This document shows positions 17,329 through 25,895 of a DNA stretch of 39,142 nt, in pieces (position 1 is the first letter of the stretch; every line of letters starts with the position of its first letter). The DNA comes from Thiotrichaceae bacterium (GTDB lineage: Bacteria > Pseudomonadota > Gammaproteobacteria > Eutrophobiales > Eutrophobiaceae): NCBI GenBank assembly GCA_012960105.1, contig DUBV01000012.1, positions 1 through 39,142 of the forward strand. The letters run 5' to 3'. The notes beneath the pieces are model-generated. The model did not search any database, was not told the DNA's origin, and worked only from the letters and a program-made list of their open reading frames with translations. Both the position numbers and the translations under genes were made by a program.

Positions 17329-17650
17329 CTACTACCAAAAGGTTTTAATTTATTTAGAAAAAATGAGGCTGCTCTACTCATACATAAAAAGCAGAGAGTT
17401 CGATGACTATTATTCTTTTAAGAGGAAACAATACTAACGAATACAATTTCATACACCGCTTATAATTTATTTAAACTACTACTGCGGTTTCCATTCATCC
17501 CTTGAGATTCCTATACAAAAGGATAGCATGCGTATTTGTATTCCACAGAGAAAATTAAAATATAATTTTAATAACTTTTTTTTGTTTTTTTATAGTACTA
17601 ATACACCTAAGTACTTTTAATAACTATAATTAAGCTTGTATAATAAGAGC
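17329..17650. other. Intergenic region, divergent starts, no gene seen
   Basis: This 322-base very AT-rich stretch lies between the PAS/GAF gene (leftward) and the FAH gene (rightward). I find no open frame of note. It contains a T-rich run at about 17576-17591 and two copies of AGTACT (17594-17599 and 17610-17615) 16 bases apart, close to the FAH start, which could be an operator but have no recognised regulator. Confidence 0.4.
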
Positions 17651-18526
17651 ATGAAAATATGTACATTTATACACGATGAAACCCTTCGCGTTGGCATCAT
17701 AAAAGACTCTCAAGTTATTGACCTAGGCTCTAAATACTATGGGTCACAAGGTATGATTAATTTTCTTAAATCCCGTACTAATGCTAGCGTTAAAATTGAT
17801 CTAGCTCAGTTATCAGGAAATAAGCGTTTCGAATTAACAGATATTGAACTGGTAGCGCCCATAGCTAAACCTGAAAAGTTCTTTGGCGTAGCCTTGAATT
17901 ATGCAGATCACATTAAAGAAACTGGACTAGAACAACCCGAATATCCAACTTTATTTAATAAACAAAATAGTTGCGTTATTGGACCCAATGATGTGATTCA
18001 CAGACCAAACGTTTCTGAGAAATTAGATTATGAAGGAGAATTGGGCGTCGTTATAGGTAAACGTTGTCGCCATGTGAATCGTGAAGAAGCCAAAACTGTC
18101 ATTGCCGGTTATACCATCGTCAATGATGTTAGCGTTCGTGATTGGCAAATGCGTTCGCATACCTGGACACTAGGTAAGTCATTTAATACACACGGCCCTG
18201 TTGGTCCCTGGATTGTAACACCGGATGAAATTGGCGATCCGCATAATCTCAATATTAAAACCTGGGTTAATGAAGATTTAAGACAAAATTTTAGTACCAA
18301 ACATCTGGTTTTCAATTGCTATTATCTGGTCGAATATTTATCTCAAGTCATGACGCTCGAACCTGGAGATATCATTGCAACAGGAACCAGCAGCGGTGTC
18401 GGTGTTAAAATGAAACCACGTGGATATATGAAACCGGGAGATGAAGTAAGAATAGAAATTGAAAATATTGGTGTACTGAAAAATTCAGTAATAGAAGAAC
18501 CTGATTCGACTAAATTTATTGAATAA
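17651..18526 (+). CDS. Fumarylacetoacetate hydrolase family protein
   Basis: I use the ATG at 17651 (MKICTFIHDETL); an upstream TTG at 17636 adds five doubtful residues. The product of about 291 residues has the FAH C-terminal fold, with metal ligands in 'KLDYEGELGVVIGKR' (Glu/Glu) and the Asp in 'NDVSVRDWQ', plus 'TWTLGKSFNTHGPVGPWIVT' and 'GDIIATGTSSGVG', all typical of 2-keto-acid hydrolases, ureidoglycolate-lyase-like enzymes and oxaloacetate decarboxylases of this superfamily. The substrate cannot be told from sequence. It stands alone, with no catabolic partners nearby. Confidence 0.9.
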   Translation: MKICTFIHDETLRVGIIKDSQVIDLGSKYYGSQGMINFLKSRTNASVKIDLAQLSGNKRFELTDIELVAPIAKPEKFFGVALNYADHIKETGLEQPEYPTLFNKQNSCVIGPNDVIHRPNVSEKLDYEGELGVVIGKRCRHVNREEAKTVIAGYTIVNDVSVRDWQMRSHTWTLGKSFNTHGPVGPWIVTPDEIGDPHNLNIKTWVNEDLRQNFSTKHLVFNCYYLVEYLSQVMTLEPGDIIATGTSSGVGVKMKPRGYMKPGDEVRIEIENIGVLKNSVIEEPDSTKFIE

Positions 18527-18584
18527 ATAATATAGAGATTTAACGAGCAGATCTTTTGTTCACTGGCTAGGCAAAATCGCACGG

Positions 18585-18634
18585 GCAGATTTTTTGCTCC
18601 TGCACCAACCGTAGGCACTTTAGGCGAAATCTGC
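18585..18634. repeat. Dispersed repeat element, copy B
   Basis: The core begins at 18604 (ACCAACCGTAGGCACTTTAG, then GCGA) and matches the first 24 bases of copies A and C with two or three changes. Perfect 8-base arms flank it: GCAGATTT at 18585-18592 and AAATCTGC at 18627-18634. The arms are unrelated in sequence to those of copies A and C. It lies in the 274-base gap after the FAH gene. Confidence 0.6.
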
Positions 18635-18721
18635 ATACAGTACGTCCTGTACATAAATTGAAGGGAACTTATGATAATAAGTGACCGATTGAGTAGAACC
18701 TGCCCCGCGAGTGTAACGAGT

Positions 18722-18775
18722 CTTTGGGTACGGTTTTACCAACAGTAGGCGCTTTAGGCGACGCCACCCCAAAAG
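18722..18775. repeat. Dispersed repeat element, copy C
   Basis: The core at 18738-18767 differs from copy A at a single base (GTAGGCGC against GTAGTCGC). Arms CTTTGGGT (18722-18729) and ACCCCAAAAG (18766-18775) are complementary with two bulged bases. It is about 105 bases after copy B in the same orientation, in the gap between the FAH gene and the convergent Lon-N gene. Confidence 0.6.
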
Positions 18776-18800
18776 TTAGATAAGGACTAAAGAACAATCG

Positions 18801-19391
18801 TTAGGAGTAAGCAAGATCACCCGCATCTATTTTTTCCAGTAACCCCTGCATATAATCAAAACGATGTAAGGCATTATCCATTTCCAATAATTCCTGTTTT
18901 GCAGATATCTCAAATGGCAGCAAATCAGCTAAACGATCGCTGACCCAATTTGCCTCATCAAACCGCTCTGAATCAGTTAGAAAAGGTAATTCATATCGGT
19001 TACCAATTACCTTAAGCAAGTCAGAAAAACTCTGATATGAATCAGGTAAAATTGCATCATCTTCATCCAACCATTCGACTTCGCCTACATTCAAATTATC
19101 AGATCGAATTTCAGCATTATTTACTCTAAAACGTCGTTCACCTTTAACTCTTATACCGAGCAAACCATCATCCATTTGGTCCCAATCAATAATTTTTACA
19201 AAAGTACCCATATGGAAAAAGTCAGTATTTTCTCCGACTTCTTTACCTTCCTTAATTAAACAAATACCAAAACCACTATCTGTACGTAAACACTCACTTA
19301 TCATATCAATATAGCGTGGCTCAAATATCCTTAGCTGAGTCTCTCCTTCGGGGAAGATAACCATATTCAAAGGAAATAGAGGAATTGTCAT
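18801..19391 (-). CDS. Lon N-terminal (LON substrate-binding) domain protein
   Basis: The 196-residue product is a stand-alone LON-N domain with no ATPase or protease part. The start 'IPLFPLNMVIFPEGETQLRI' and following 'FEPRYIDMI' are diagnostic, with 'FGICLI' and 'RRFRV' further on. Such proteins (YcaN/peptidase S16-like) are common in proteobacteria and presumably bind protein substrates, but a role is not established. The ATG lies 14 bases after the mpl stop, so it is the last gene of the nspC-like, membrane protein, mpl operon. Confidence 0.92.
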   Translation of the reverse strand: MTIPLFPLNMVIFPEGETQLRIFEPRYIDMISECLRTDSGFGICLIKEGKEVGENTDFFHMGTFVKIIDWDQMDDGLLGIRVKGERRFRVNNAEIRSDNLNVGEVEWLDEDDAILPDSYQSFSDLLKVIGNRYELPFLTDSERFDEANWVSDRLADLLPFEISAKQELLEMDNALHRFDYMQGLLEKIDAGDLAYS

Positions 19392-19405
19392 GAATCAGGT
19401 ATTCC

Positions 19406-20758
19406 TTAGCTTAAAGCCTCAATCAGTTTTTTATGAATTCCACCAAACGCACCGTTACTCATAATTACTATTTGATCTCCCGGCTGATGATGTTCGGTAA
19501 TCAAATTCACAATTGCATTGATATCAGTAAAGACCTGACAACGCTTACCTAGTTCACTCATATGTTTTGCAATATCCCAATCGACGTTTTCCGCCTGGAA
19601 TAACAATACCTGATCTGCCTTTTCAAAAGAGGCCGCCAGAGTATTTGCATGAATGCCCATACGCATGGTATTTGAACGAGGCTCCATTATTGCGATAAGC
19701 CGTGCATCTCCCGCATGCTGACGTAAGGCTTCTAGTGTTTTTGATATCGCTGTCGGATGGTGTGCAAAATCGTCATATATACGTGTGCTATTTGCATCGA
19801 ATATACACTCTAAACGACGCTTAACCGACTTAAATCCCGTCAAAGCCTCACAAGCCTTATCCACTGAAATACCAATGTGATCTGCAGCTACAATCGCTGC
19901 TAAGGCATTATGTGCATTATGCTCGCCTATCAAAGACCAATTCACTTCGCCAAGTATTTCGCCATCATGCTCAACTTTAAAGTTTCGATAATCGACACTT
20001 AAAGAAACAACGCCCCAGTTAGCGCTTACTCCGCCTAAAGTGACCGTTGATGCCCAACATCCCATTTCCAGTACATTTTTAACTTCCGTATCATTTTCCG
20101 GATAAATAACCAGTGCCTGCTCAGGCATAATTTTCATTAAATGATGAAATTCGCGCCTTATAGCAGCAATATCGTGAAAGATATCGGCATGATCGAACTC
20201 AATATTGTTAATAATTAAGGTTTTAGGGTGATAATGTACAAATTTTGAACGTTTATCGCAAAAAGCCGTATCATATTCATCAGCTTCAATAACAAAATAA
20301 TCAGAATCTGTATAACGAGCGGAAATACCAAAATTTTCAGCAACTCCACCAATCAAAAAACCCGGATTAAAATCAGCATATTCCAATATCCAGCTCAAGA
20401 TGGTTGTTGTTGTTGTCTTCCCATGCGTTCCTGATACAGCCAGAACATGTTTATTATGCAAAACATCTTTATATAACCATTCCGGACCAGATGTGAAGGG
20501 AATTTGTTCATTTAACACATGCTCAAGCGCAGGATTTCCTCGCGAGATGGTATTACCGACGATGACTAAATCGGGAACAGGGTCAAGATGCTCAGGTTTA
20601 TAACCTTGCATCAACATTATCCCTTGTTGTTCCAATTGATCGCTCATCGGTGGATAAACATTTTGATCAGATCCGGTAACTTCATGCCCCAAAGTTCGGG
20701 CAATCTGGGCAAGTCCACCCATAAATGTGCCGCAAATTCCTAATATATGAATATGCAC
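19406..20758 (-). CDS. mpl: UDP-N-acetylmuramate:L-Ala-gamma-D-Glu-meso-DAP ligase (murein peptide recycling)
   Basis: The 450-residue protein is a Mur-ligase paralogue that re-attaches recycled tripeptide to UDP-MurNAc. It has the N-terminal nucleotide-binding 'HIHILGICGTFMGGLA', the ATP loop 'VSGTHGKTTTTTI' near residue 110, 'NNIEFDHADIF', 'GEHNAHNALAA' and 'IYDDFAHHPTAI', the last being characteristic of Mpl/MurC. It starts with GTG at 20758, overlapping by one base the TAG of the upstream membrane-protein gene, which implies coupled translation. Its presence indicates a DAP-type Gram-negative wall with recycling. Confidence 0.96.
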   Translation of the reverse strand: MHIHILGICGTFMGGLAQIARTLGHEVTGSDQNVYPPMSDQLEQQGIMLMQGYKPEHLDPVPDLVIVGNTISRGNPALEHVLNEQIPFTSGPEWLYKDVLHNKHVLAVSGTHGKTTTTTILSWILEYADFNPGFLIGGVAENFGISARYTDSDYFVIEADEYDTAFCDKRSKFVHYHPKTLIINNIEFDHADIFHDIAAIRREFHHLMKIMPEQALVIYPENDTEVKNVLEMGCWASTVTLGGVSANWGVVSLSVDYRNFKVEHDGEILGEVNWSLIGEHNAHNALAAIVAADHIGISVDKACEALTGFKSVKRRLECIFDANSTRIYDDFAHHPTAISKTLEALRQHAGDARLIAIMEPRSNTMRMGIHANTLAASFEKADQVLLFQAENVDWDIAKHMSELGKRCQVFTDINAIVNLITEHHQPGDQIVIMSNGAFGGIHKKLIEALS

Positions 20759-21300
20759 TAATGCGTCTCCATGGGCATGATCGCCGAAGTAAAACTAAAA
20801 ATAATCCAGATGTATGTAATCGCAAGTATCACTGCCAGCATAAAATTTACCTCGAGAGCATGCCGTAAAATATGCGCCATAATAGCTATATTCCAACACG
20901 CTAATGCGACTAACAATAACAAGCCAATACTTTGACCTGAATTCGATTCAAACTCCCCGAGTTCACCAACACCAATCAAGATATAAACTGGAAATGCAAT
21001 TATACTAATAATAATACCGGTACCGACTAATGCGGTCACCGTCTGTGTCCAACGCGATGACTTTCCTCTGATTTGCAATACTGCCAAAGAAAAAATCATA
21101 ATAAGCGCCACTTCCAGAACACCGGCAAGTATAGCTTTCTCCAGCGGTAGAGACAGACTCTCTAACAATATGGATAAAGAACCGTAAACAACGACACAGA
21201 GTGTTAACAAGTCTTTTGATTCAGGAATATCCTGTGGTCGTTTGATCAAACGACAAATATCAAAGAAAGCTAAAAAGAGTACTTTGACTGTGGATAACAT
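20758..21300 (-). CDS. Conserved integral membrane protein (Yip1-like), function unknown
   Basis: The 180-residue product has about five hydrophobic helices (roughly residues 33-50, 57-75, 88-108, 127-145, 150-172) after a short N-terminal part 'VKVLFLAFFDICRLIKRPQDIP', which resembles the start of small Yip1-type membrane proteins of gammaproteobacteria. No catalytic motif is visible. It is tightly coupled to mpl and follows the nspC-like gene by 17 bases. The link to murein recycling is only positional. Confidence 0.75.
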   Translation of the reverse strand: MLSTVKVLFLAFFDICRLIKRPQDIPESKDLLTLCVVVYGSLSILLESLSLPLEKAILAGVLEVALIMIFSLAVLQIRGKSSRWTQTVTALVGTGIIISIIAFPVYILIGVGELGEFESNSGQSIGLLLLVALACWNIAIMAHILRHALEVNFMLAVILAITYIWIIFSFTSAIMPMETH

Positions 21301-21317
21301 CGATTTTAAATAAGTCC

Positions 21318-22457
21318 TTATAAACGGTTACGAAAAGATTCGTAATCATATTGTTTTACTAATTCGAATTCATTTCTATTATTTAGTAAGTATGTCGCGG
21401 GAAAATTAATTCCATTAAACATGTTAGCCTTTACTTGCATATAAGCACCTATGTTTTCAAATACAACTCGACTTCCTATTTCCAGTGGTTCATTAAAAAA
21501 ATAATCACCAAATAAATCACCACTTAAACAACTACATCCCGTCAAACGATATTCATATTCACTTTTTTTACAGGTATTCATAACCTTTGGTTGATATTGA
21601 TATTCAAACACTTCTGGCAAATGATTTATTGCTGTATCTAATACAGCGACTTGTTTTCCTTCGCTATTAAACAAATCAATTACATTTGAAATTAAATAAC
21701 CCGCCTGTCCTGTCACCGCTTTGCCTGGCTCAAGATAAACATCAACTTCATAGCTATCTTGTAGCCATTTAATAATATCCATTAGTGGTGTCAGCTCTGA
21801 TTGCCCATTAAATAAATAACCACCGCCAAGATTTAACCATTTTAATTCATTAGTAGGGACACCAGACATAACTTTATGCACACTTTGTTTCATCTCATCA
21901 AAATTTTGTGATTCAAAATTATTATGAATATGTAAACCTTCAATAAACTGCCAATCAATTTTTACTTCTTTTTCTATAATGTCATTTAGCGAAACTCCCA
22001 ACTTTGAATAAGTGCGACACGGATCGTATCGTTCATCTTTCAAAAAAGAGGTTTGCGGATTAATACGTAGCCCACAACTTGCTACGCTGTTAATTTTTTC
22101 TGAATACGTATTGGCTTGCGTATAAGAATTCAGGGTAACAAAATCAGAAAATTCGATAATTTCGACTAATTCATCTTCTCTGTATCCCGGAGTAGTGATA
22201 TGTACCGTTTGCGAGTCATCGAGAATTTCTTTTGCGAGTTGAACTTCAAACAAGGAACTACAGGAAAATCCGGAAACATAAGGCTGAATCATTTTCAACA
22301 AGCCGGAAATATTTGCCGATTTAATCGAATAAAGCGGAAAACACGCCGTTTTTTCTTTTATATACGTCAGTATATCAAGAACATCATTGATCTTATTTTG
22401 ATCATAGACGTAAGCTGGACTGATTAAATCAGATTTATGGAAAATTGAATCTTTCAT
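21318..22457 (-). CDS. nspC: Fold-type III PLP decarboxylase, carboxynorspermidine decarboxylase-like
   Basis: The 379-residue product has an alanine-racemase-type barrel with the PLP lysine at Lys46 (YSIKSAN), the glycine loop 'LNLGGGYL', 'VYLEPGKAV' for phosphate binding, and a C-terminal catalytic block 'GCSCLSGDLFGDY'. The SGDLFGDY and 'VFENIGAYMQVKANMFNG' segments match NspC/CANSDC, which make norspermidine or spermidine from their carboxy forms. The usual partner, carboxynorspermidine dehydrogenase, is not here. The general class is sure; the substrate is less so because the N-terminal part is diverged and other PLP amino-acid decarboxylases share the fold. Confidence 0.78.
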   Translation of the reverse strand: MKDSIFHKSDLISPAYVYDQNKINDVLDILTYIKEKTACFPLYSIKSANISGLLKMIQPYVSGFSCSSLFEVQLAKEILDDSQTVHITTPGYREDELVEIIEFSDFVTLNSYTQANTYSEKINSVASCGLRINPQTSFLKDERYDPCRTYSKLGVSLNDIIEKEVKIDWQFIEGLHIHNNFESQNFDEMKQSVHKVMSGVPTNELKWLNLGGGYLFNGQSELTPLMDIIKWLQDSYEVDVYLEPGKAVTGQAGYLISNVIDLFNSEGKQVAVLDTAINHLPEVFEYQYQPKVMNTCKKSEYEYRLTGCSCLSGDLFGDYFFNEPLEIGSRVVFENIGAYMQVKANMFNGINFPATYLLNNRNEFELVKQYDYESFRNRL

Positions 22458-22509
22458 GTTATTGTTGTTCTTATTATAAATTAAATAACCAAAAATTCCC
22501 TGAGGAACA

Positions 22510-22887
22510 ATGATGAATCGTAATATCTCTCTTTATCTGGCTACTTCTCTTTTTCTATTTAGCCTGAACGTGAACGCAGAAGAATATAAAACTACCGGAG
22601 AAATGACCACCGAAGAACGCATAAAAGTCTCTGATTCAAAAGGTGAATATATTGAATGCCTAGATGAATCTGCAATCACTCGGCTTCAAACTCAAAATGA
22701 CATTAGGGTAGTTGCTGATCATTCGATGAAAGATTGTGCTCCAGTACTTGAGGATCTCTATGATTATCTAACCGCAGCTAATTATGCTCCTGATGCGACC
22801 AAGGGTTTTCTTCGCAGTATTTCTAATCGTGCAGTGAATAAACTATTGTCTAACCTGATGATGTTTGCAGCTGCGAGACCGAAGTAA
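22510..22887 (+). CDS. Small exported protein of unknown function
   Basis: The 125-residue product has a signal peptide (MMNRNISLYLATSLFLFSLN, cleavage near NVNA|EEYK) and a mature part of about 100 residues with two cysteines ('YIECLDES', 'MKDCAPVL') that could form one disulphide. No domain is recognised. GAGG lies 4 bases before the first of two adjacent ATGs, so either start works. It stands alone between the nspC-like gene and rppH. Confidence 0.72.
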   Translation: MMNRNISLYLATSLFLFSLNVNAEEYKTTGEMTTEERIKVSDSKGEYIECLDESAITRLQTQNDIRVVADHSMKDCAPVLEDLYDYLTAANYAPDATKGFLRSISNRAVNKLLSNLMMFAAARPK

Positions 22888-22914
22888 ACAAACACTAACT
22901 CAGTCAAATTAGGT

Positions 22915-22940
22915 GCATAAATATATGAAATTATTTATGC
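22915..22940. other. AT-rich hairpin between convergent genes
   Basis: A perfect 9-base dyad, GCATAAATA (22915-22923) and TATTTATGC (22932-22940), covers the rppH stop codon. It lacks a clean T run, so it is at best a weak bidirectional terminator or a stabilising 3' end. Confidence 0.35.
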
Positions 22941-23423
22941 CGTTTCCCCATCAGGCACTGCAAAAGGAGCAAATTGCTTAAGTGCCTGCTCATAAACATT
23001 ACGTTTAAATGAAACAACTTCTTCTACCGGATGCCAGAAATCAACCCATTTCCACAAGTCAAATTCTGGCTTCGGTGAATGCGCTAAATTGACACAACTT
23101 TCATCAGCCATCAATTTAAGTAAATACCAGATTTGCTTCTGTCCTATACACAAAGGTTGAGTATTGCGGCGAATAAACCGTTTCGGCAGCCAATAACGTA
23201 ACCAATCATCAGTAGCGCTTACAATTTCAATATGCTTGGATTCAAGTCCAGTTTCTTCCTGAAGTTCACGATACATCGCTGACTCGGCAGACTCATCTTT
23301 CTTAATACCACCTTGAGGAAACTGCCACGCATCCATACCCAAACGACGACACCAGAAAACCTTACCATCGTCATTCGTCAGTACTATTCCAACATTTGCT
23401 CTAAATCCTTCTGAATCAATCAC
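22935..23423 (-). CDS. rppH: RNA 5'-pyrophosphohydrolase (Nudix)
   Basis: The 162-residue protein starts 'MIDSEGFRANVGIVLTNDDG', the standard RppH opening. It has 'WQFPQGGI' and a full Nudix box (Gx5Ex7REUxEExGU) in 'GGIKKDESAESAMYRELQEE' followed by TGL. It converts 5'-triphosphate or diphosphate mRNA ends to monophosphate and so triggers RNase E decay. The HAD phosphatase gene is divergent from it, an arrangement I recall from other gammaproteobacteria. Confidence 0.95.
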   Translation of the reverse strand: MIDSEGFRANVGIVLTNDDGKVFWCRRLGMDAWQFPQGGIKKDESAESAMYRELQEETGLESKHIEIVSATDDWLRYWLPKRFIRRNTQPLCIGQKQIWYLLKLMADESCVNLAHSPKPEFDLWKWVDFWHPVEEVVSFKRNVYEQALKQFAPFAVPDGETA

Positions 23424-23549
23424 ACTTTAATTCCAAAAATAATCAATAATGAATTCTCCAATAATAGAGCAAAACAAGCAATTCATTTGCCTTATATTAA
23501 ATAACTCCTAAAATGTCTCTTTTTAAATAAGCACTTAATATTCAATAAC

Positions 23550-24203
23550 ATGAAACTCGCAATATTTGATTTAGACAATACTCTAATCGCCGGAGATAGT
23601 GACTGCCTGTGGGGAGAATTCCTCTCAGAACAAGGCTATATCGATTCTGAAGCCTATCAAGCGGGACACGAAAGGTTTTATCAAGAATATGTCGAAGGCG
23701 AAATGGATATTCATGAGTTTCTGGAATTTCAGCTGAAAGTACTAGCGGATAATGATCGAGGCCAACTCGAAGCATGGCGAAAAACATATATAGAAGAAAA
23801 GATAAAACCTATCATGTTGCCAAAAGCAATTGAGTTAATTAATGATCATCGTCAGCAAGGACATGAGTTATTAATTATCACGGCTACGAATAAATTTATC
23901 ACTGAACCCATAGCTAATGAATTTAATATCGATAATCTAATTGCCTGCGAACCAGAAATAATAGACGGTGAATACACTGGCAAAGTTGTCGGCACACCCT
24001 CATACGCCGAAGGTAAAGTAATTAGACTTAACGACTGGTTAAAAGATGTCGGACAAACATTCGAAGAAAGCTGGTTCTACAGCGACTCACATAACGACAT
24101 TCCACTTTTAAATGAAGTGGATCACGCGATTGCTGTCGATGCGGATGAAACATTAATAACAGAAGCCAAAAAACAAAATTGGCCTGTTATTAGTTTAAGA
24201 TAA
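23550..24203 (+). CDS. HAD-superfamily subfamily IB phosphatase
   Basis: The 217-residue product carries HAD motif I with nucleophile Asp7 and acid/base Asp9 (IFDLDNTLIAGDSD), motif II Thr in 'ELLIITATNKFI', and motif IV in 'YSDSHNDIPLLN'. A helical cap (about residues 20-85) marks subfamily IB, related to SerB and PhoSerine-like phosphatases. The substrate is unknown. It starts with ATG at 23550 with no clear ribosome binding site. Confidence 0.92.
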   Translation: MKLAIFDLDNTLIAGDSDCLWGEFLSEQGYIDSEAYQAGHERFYQEYVEGEMDIHEFLEFQLKVLADNDRGQLEAWRKTYIEEKIKPIMLPKAIELINDHRQQGHELLIITATNKFITEPIANEFNIDNLIACEPEIIDGEYTGKVVGTPSYAEGKVIRLNDWLKDVGQTFEESWFYSDSHNDIPLLNEVDHAIAVDADETLITEAKKQNWPVISLR

Positions 24204-24308
24204 TGATTAATACTGATTTCGACCCAAAGCAGCAGTTTTGAGTAATCTTATATCGCTTCCGCTTTCCAGCGAAAATGAGCCTTTGAACAGAAACAGCTAA
24301 ATTGCTAT

Positions 24309-25472
24309 TCAAGGTATTTTTACATAATTACGACCGGCTGCTTTTGCGGCATACATAGCCGCGTCTGCTATCTCTAATAATTCATGAGAGGTTTCGGCAT
24401 GTTCTGGAAAGGTGGAAATACCGATGCTGACAGTTAAATTGATATCTTCATTATTATTTATTGAAAAATGAGTGTCTTCAATCTGCTTGCGAAGGCGTTC
24501 CGCTAATTCTTCTGCTTTAAGTAAAGGTGTTTCAGGAAGAACGACGACAAACTCTTCACCACCATAACGCGCCGCATAGTCCGATTTACGAATCGAATCC
24601 GACAAAATCTTTGCAAAATTTTGGAGTACAGTATCCCCCGTCTGGTGTCCGTAGTTATCGTTGATAGATTTAAAATAATCGATGTCTATCATAAATAATG
24701 ACAGTGTATGCTGATACCGTGATGCTCTTTCTATTTCATCATTTATACGTTGTATAAACATTCGGCGATTATAAAGTCCAGTTAAGGGGTCATGGGTTGC
24801 CATGTGTTTCAATTCATCTTCCATATTTTTGCGATCGGTGACATCACGAGCAATGCCTAATACGCCTATGATATTGCCTGTTTCGTCAGTTAACGGTGAT
24901 TTAATCGTATTAAAAAATCGAATTTCATTTTTTATATTGACGGGTTCATATTCAATTTTAACTGTTTTTCCTGAAAGGGCTTCTCGATCATCGGCTTCAA
25001 ATCCATGAATACCTTCATCTGGGTTACCTCTAACAAATTCTTCTGGCCAACCGTTTTCAATGTCCGTTCGACCGTATAGTTCTTCTGGTGTTTTACCCAA
25101 TGCTTGCGCAAAGAAATCATTGCATAGGATGGTGCGTAGTTGTTTGTCTTTGACAAAAATTAAATCTTGCGAGGTATTGATAACATTTTTAAGGAGGCTT
25201 GAGATTTGAATAATTTTCTCATCTGCTATTTTACGTTCGGTGATGTTAAACACGACTGAACGGATTAATAATATCTCATCTTCACGATGTTCCTTAATAC
25301 TTATTATATTTACAAAGAAAGATGTTCCATCATCCCGTAATAACTCCAATTCACACGATTGTTCGTTGTCACTCCCAAGTACTTTTTTGATATGCACAAG
25401 GAAGGTGTCCTGAAAATTTGGAGTACTTAAACAGGAAATTGTTGTGTTTATTAAAGAGTTTTTTTTCAACAC
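24309..25472 (-). CDS. PAS-GGDEF diguanylate cyclase, 5' end lost
   Basis: The open 387-residue frame begins in the middle of a PAS domain (from about residue 1 to 78, ending VVFNITERK). A second PAS/PAC follows (about 90-215, ending GIARDVTDRK), then a GGDEF domain (about 225-387) with active site RYGGEEF and an RKSD inhibitory site five residues before it, so catalysis and feedback look intact. The GTG at 25472 is only the first start after a frameshift; the natural N-terminus lies in 25467-25713. If this truncated form is made, it lacks a complete first sensor domain. Confidence 0.85.
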   Translation of the reverse strand: MLKKNSLINTTISCLSTPNFQDTFLVHIKKVLGSDNEQSCELELLRDDGTSFFVNIISIKEHREDEILLIRSVVFNITERKIADEKIIQISSLLKNVINTSQDLIFVKDKQLRTILCNDFFAQALGKTPEELYGRTDIENGWPEEFVRGNPDEGIHGFEADDREALSGKTVKIEYEPVNIKNEIRFFNTIKSPLTDETGNIIGVLGIARDVTDRKNMEDELKHMATHDPLTGLYNRRMFIQRINDEIERASRYQHTLSLFMIDIDYFKSINDNYGHQTGDTVLQNFAKILSDSIRKSDYAARYGGEEFVVVLPETPLLKAEELAERLRKQIEDTHFSINNNEDINLTVSIGISTFPEHAETSHELLEIADAAMYAAKAAGRNYVKIP

Positions 25473-25713
25473 CCAACATCTTAATTAAAGTCTTGTTTAC
25501 TTCCAGAATGAACACTTCATTATCACAAACTATGTACCCTACAGGTGCTGTGTTGAAAAGGTCATGGTATCATTTCTTTTCGTATACGAGGTTTTCTTCA
25601 CTCTTGAGTAGATTATCATTCTGCATCTCCAATTCAATCTGCTGGATTTGCAGTTCTTGCAAGAGTTTTTGAGTTTTATTTTCAGGAAGATCCAAGGCAT
25701 TCTTACACTCCAT
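25467..25713 (-). pseudogene. Damaged 5' end of the PAS-GGDEF gene (nonsense codon plus A8 frameshift)
   Basis: From a possible ATG at 25713 the frame reads 'ALDLPENKTQKLLQELQIQQ' and on through 'IELEMQNDNLL' to TGA at 25572-25570. It then continues in frame as 'YHDLFNTAPVGYIVCDNEV' up to 'KMLGVEKK', the first half of a typical PAS domain. At the run of eight A (minus strand, 25466-25459) the coding frame moves to that of the 24309-25472 gene; seven A would restore 'GVEKNSL'. Two independent lesions make decay more likely than a single sequencing slip. Confidence 0.75.
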
Positions 25714-25836
25714 CTTTTTATTCTAAAGATAAAGTGTTGCGTTGATCAGTTGAGGTCGCCGTATAAAGCGGACGTTAATATGAATTTGAAATAACTTCTT
25801 CTTATGGCCGATAGCAGAACAAATAATCTTCTGAAT

Positions 25837-25872
25837 AAAAAAAGCTCTTACATAGAAATATGTAAGAGCTTT
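25837..25872 (-). terminator. Rho-independent terminator after mdh
   Basis: On the minus strand a 13-base stem, AAAGCTCTTACAT with its complement and a 6-base loop, is followed by a run of seven T. It ends the gltA-mdh side about 23 bases after the mdh stop. Confidence 0.88.
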
Positions 25873-25895
25873 GATTAAAAACTAAAATTTTAAAC

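Noticed and set aside
18343-18654. 103-codon minus-strand frame overlapping the end of the FAH gene
   Set aside because: It reads through repeat copy B and the FAH coding region in antisense; such frames arise from the repeat itself.
24253-24272. Hairpin TCGCT/AGCGA between the HAD and GGDEF genes as a terminator
   Set aside because: The stem is only five bases and no T run follows on either strand.
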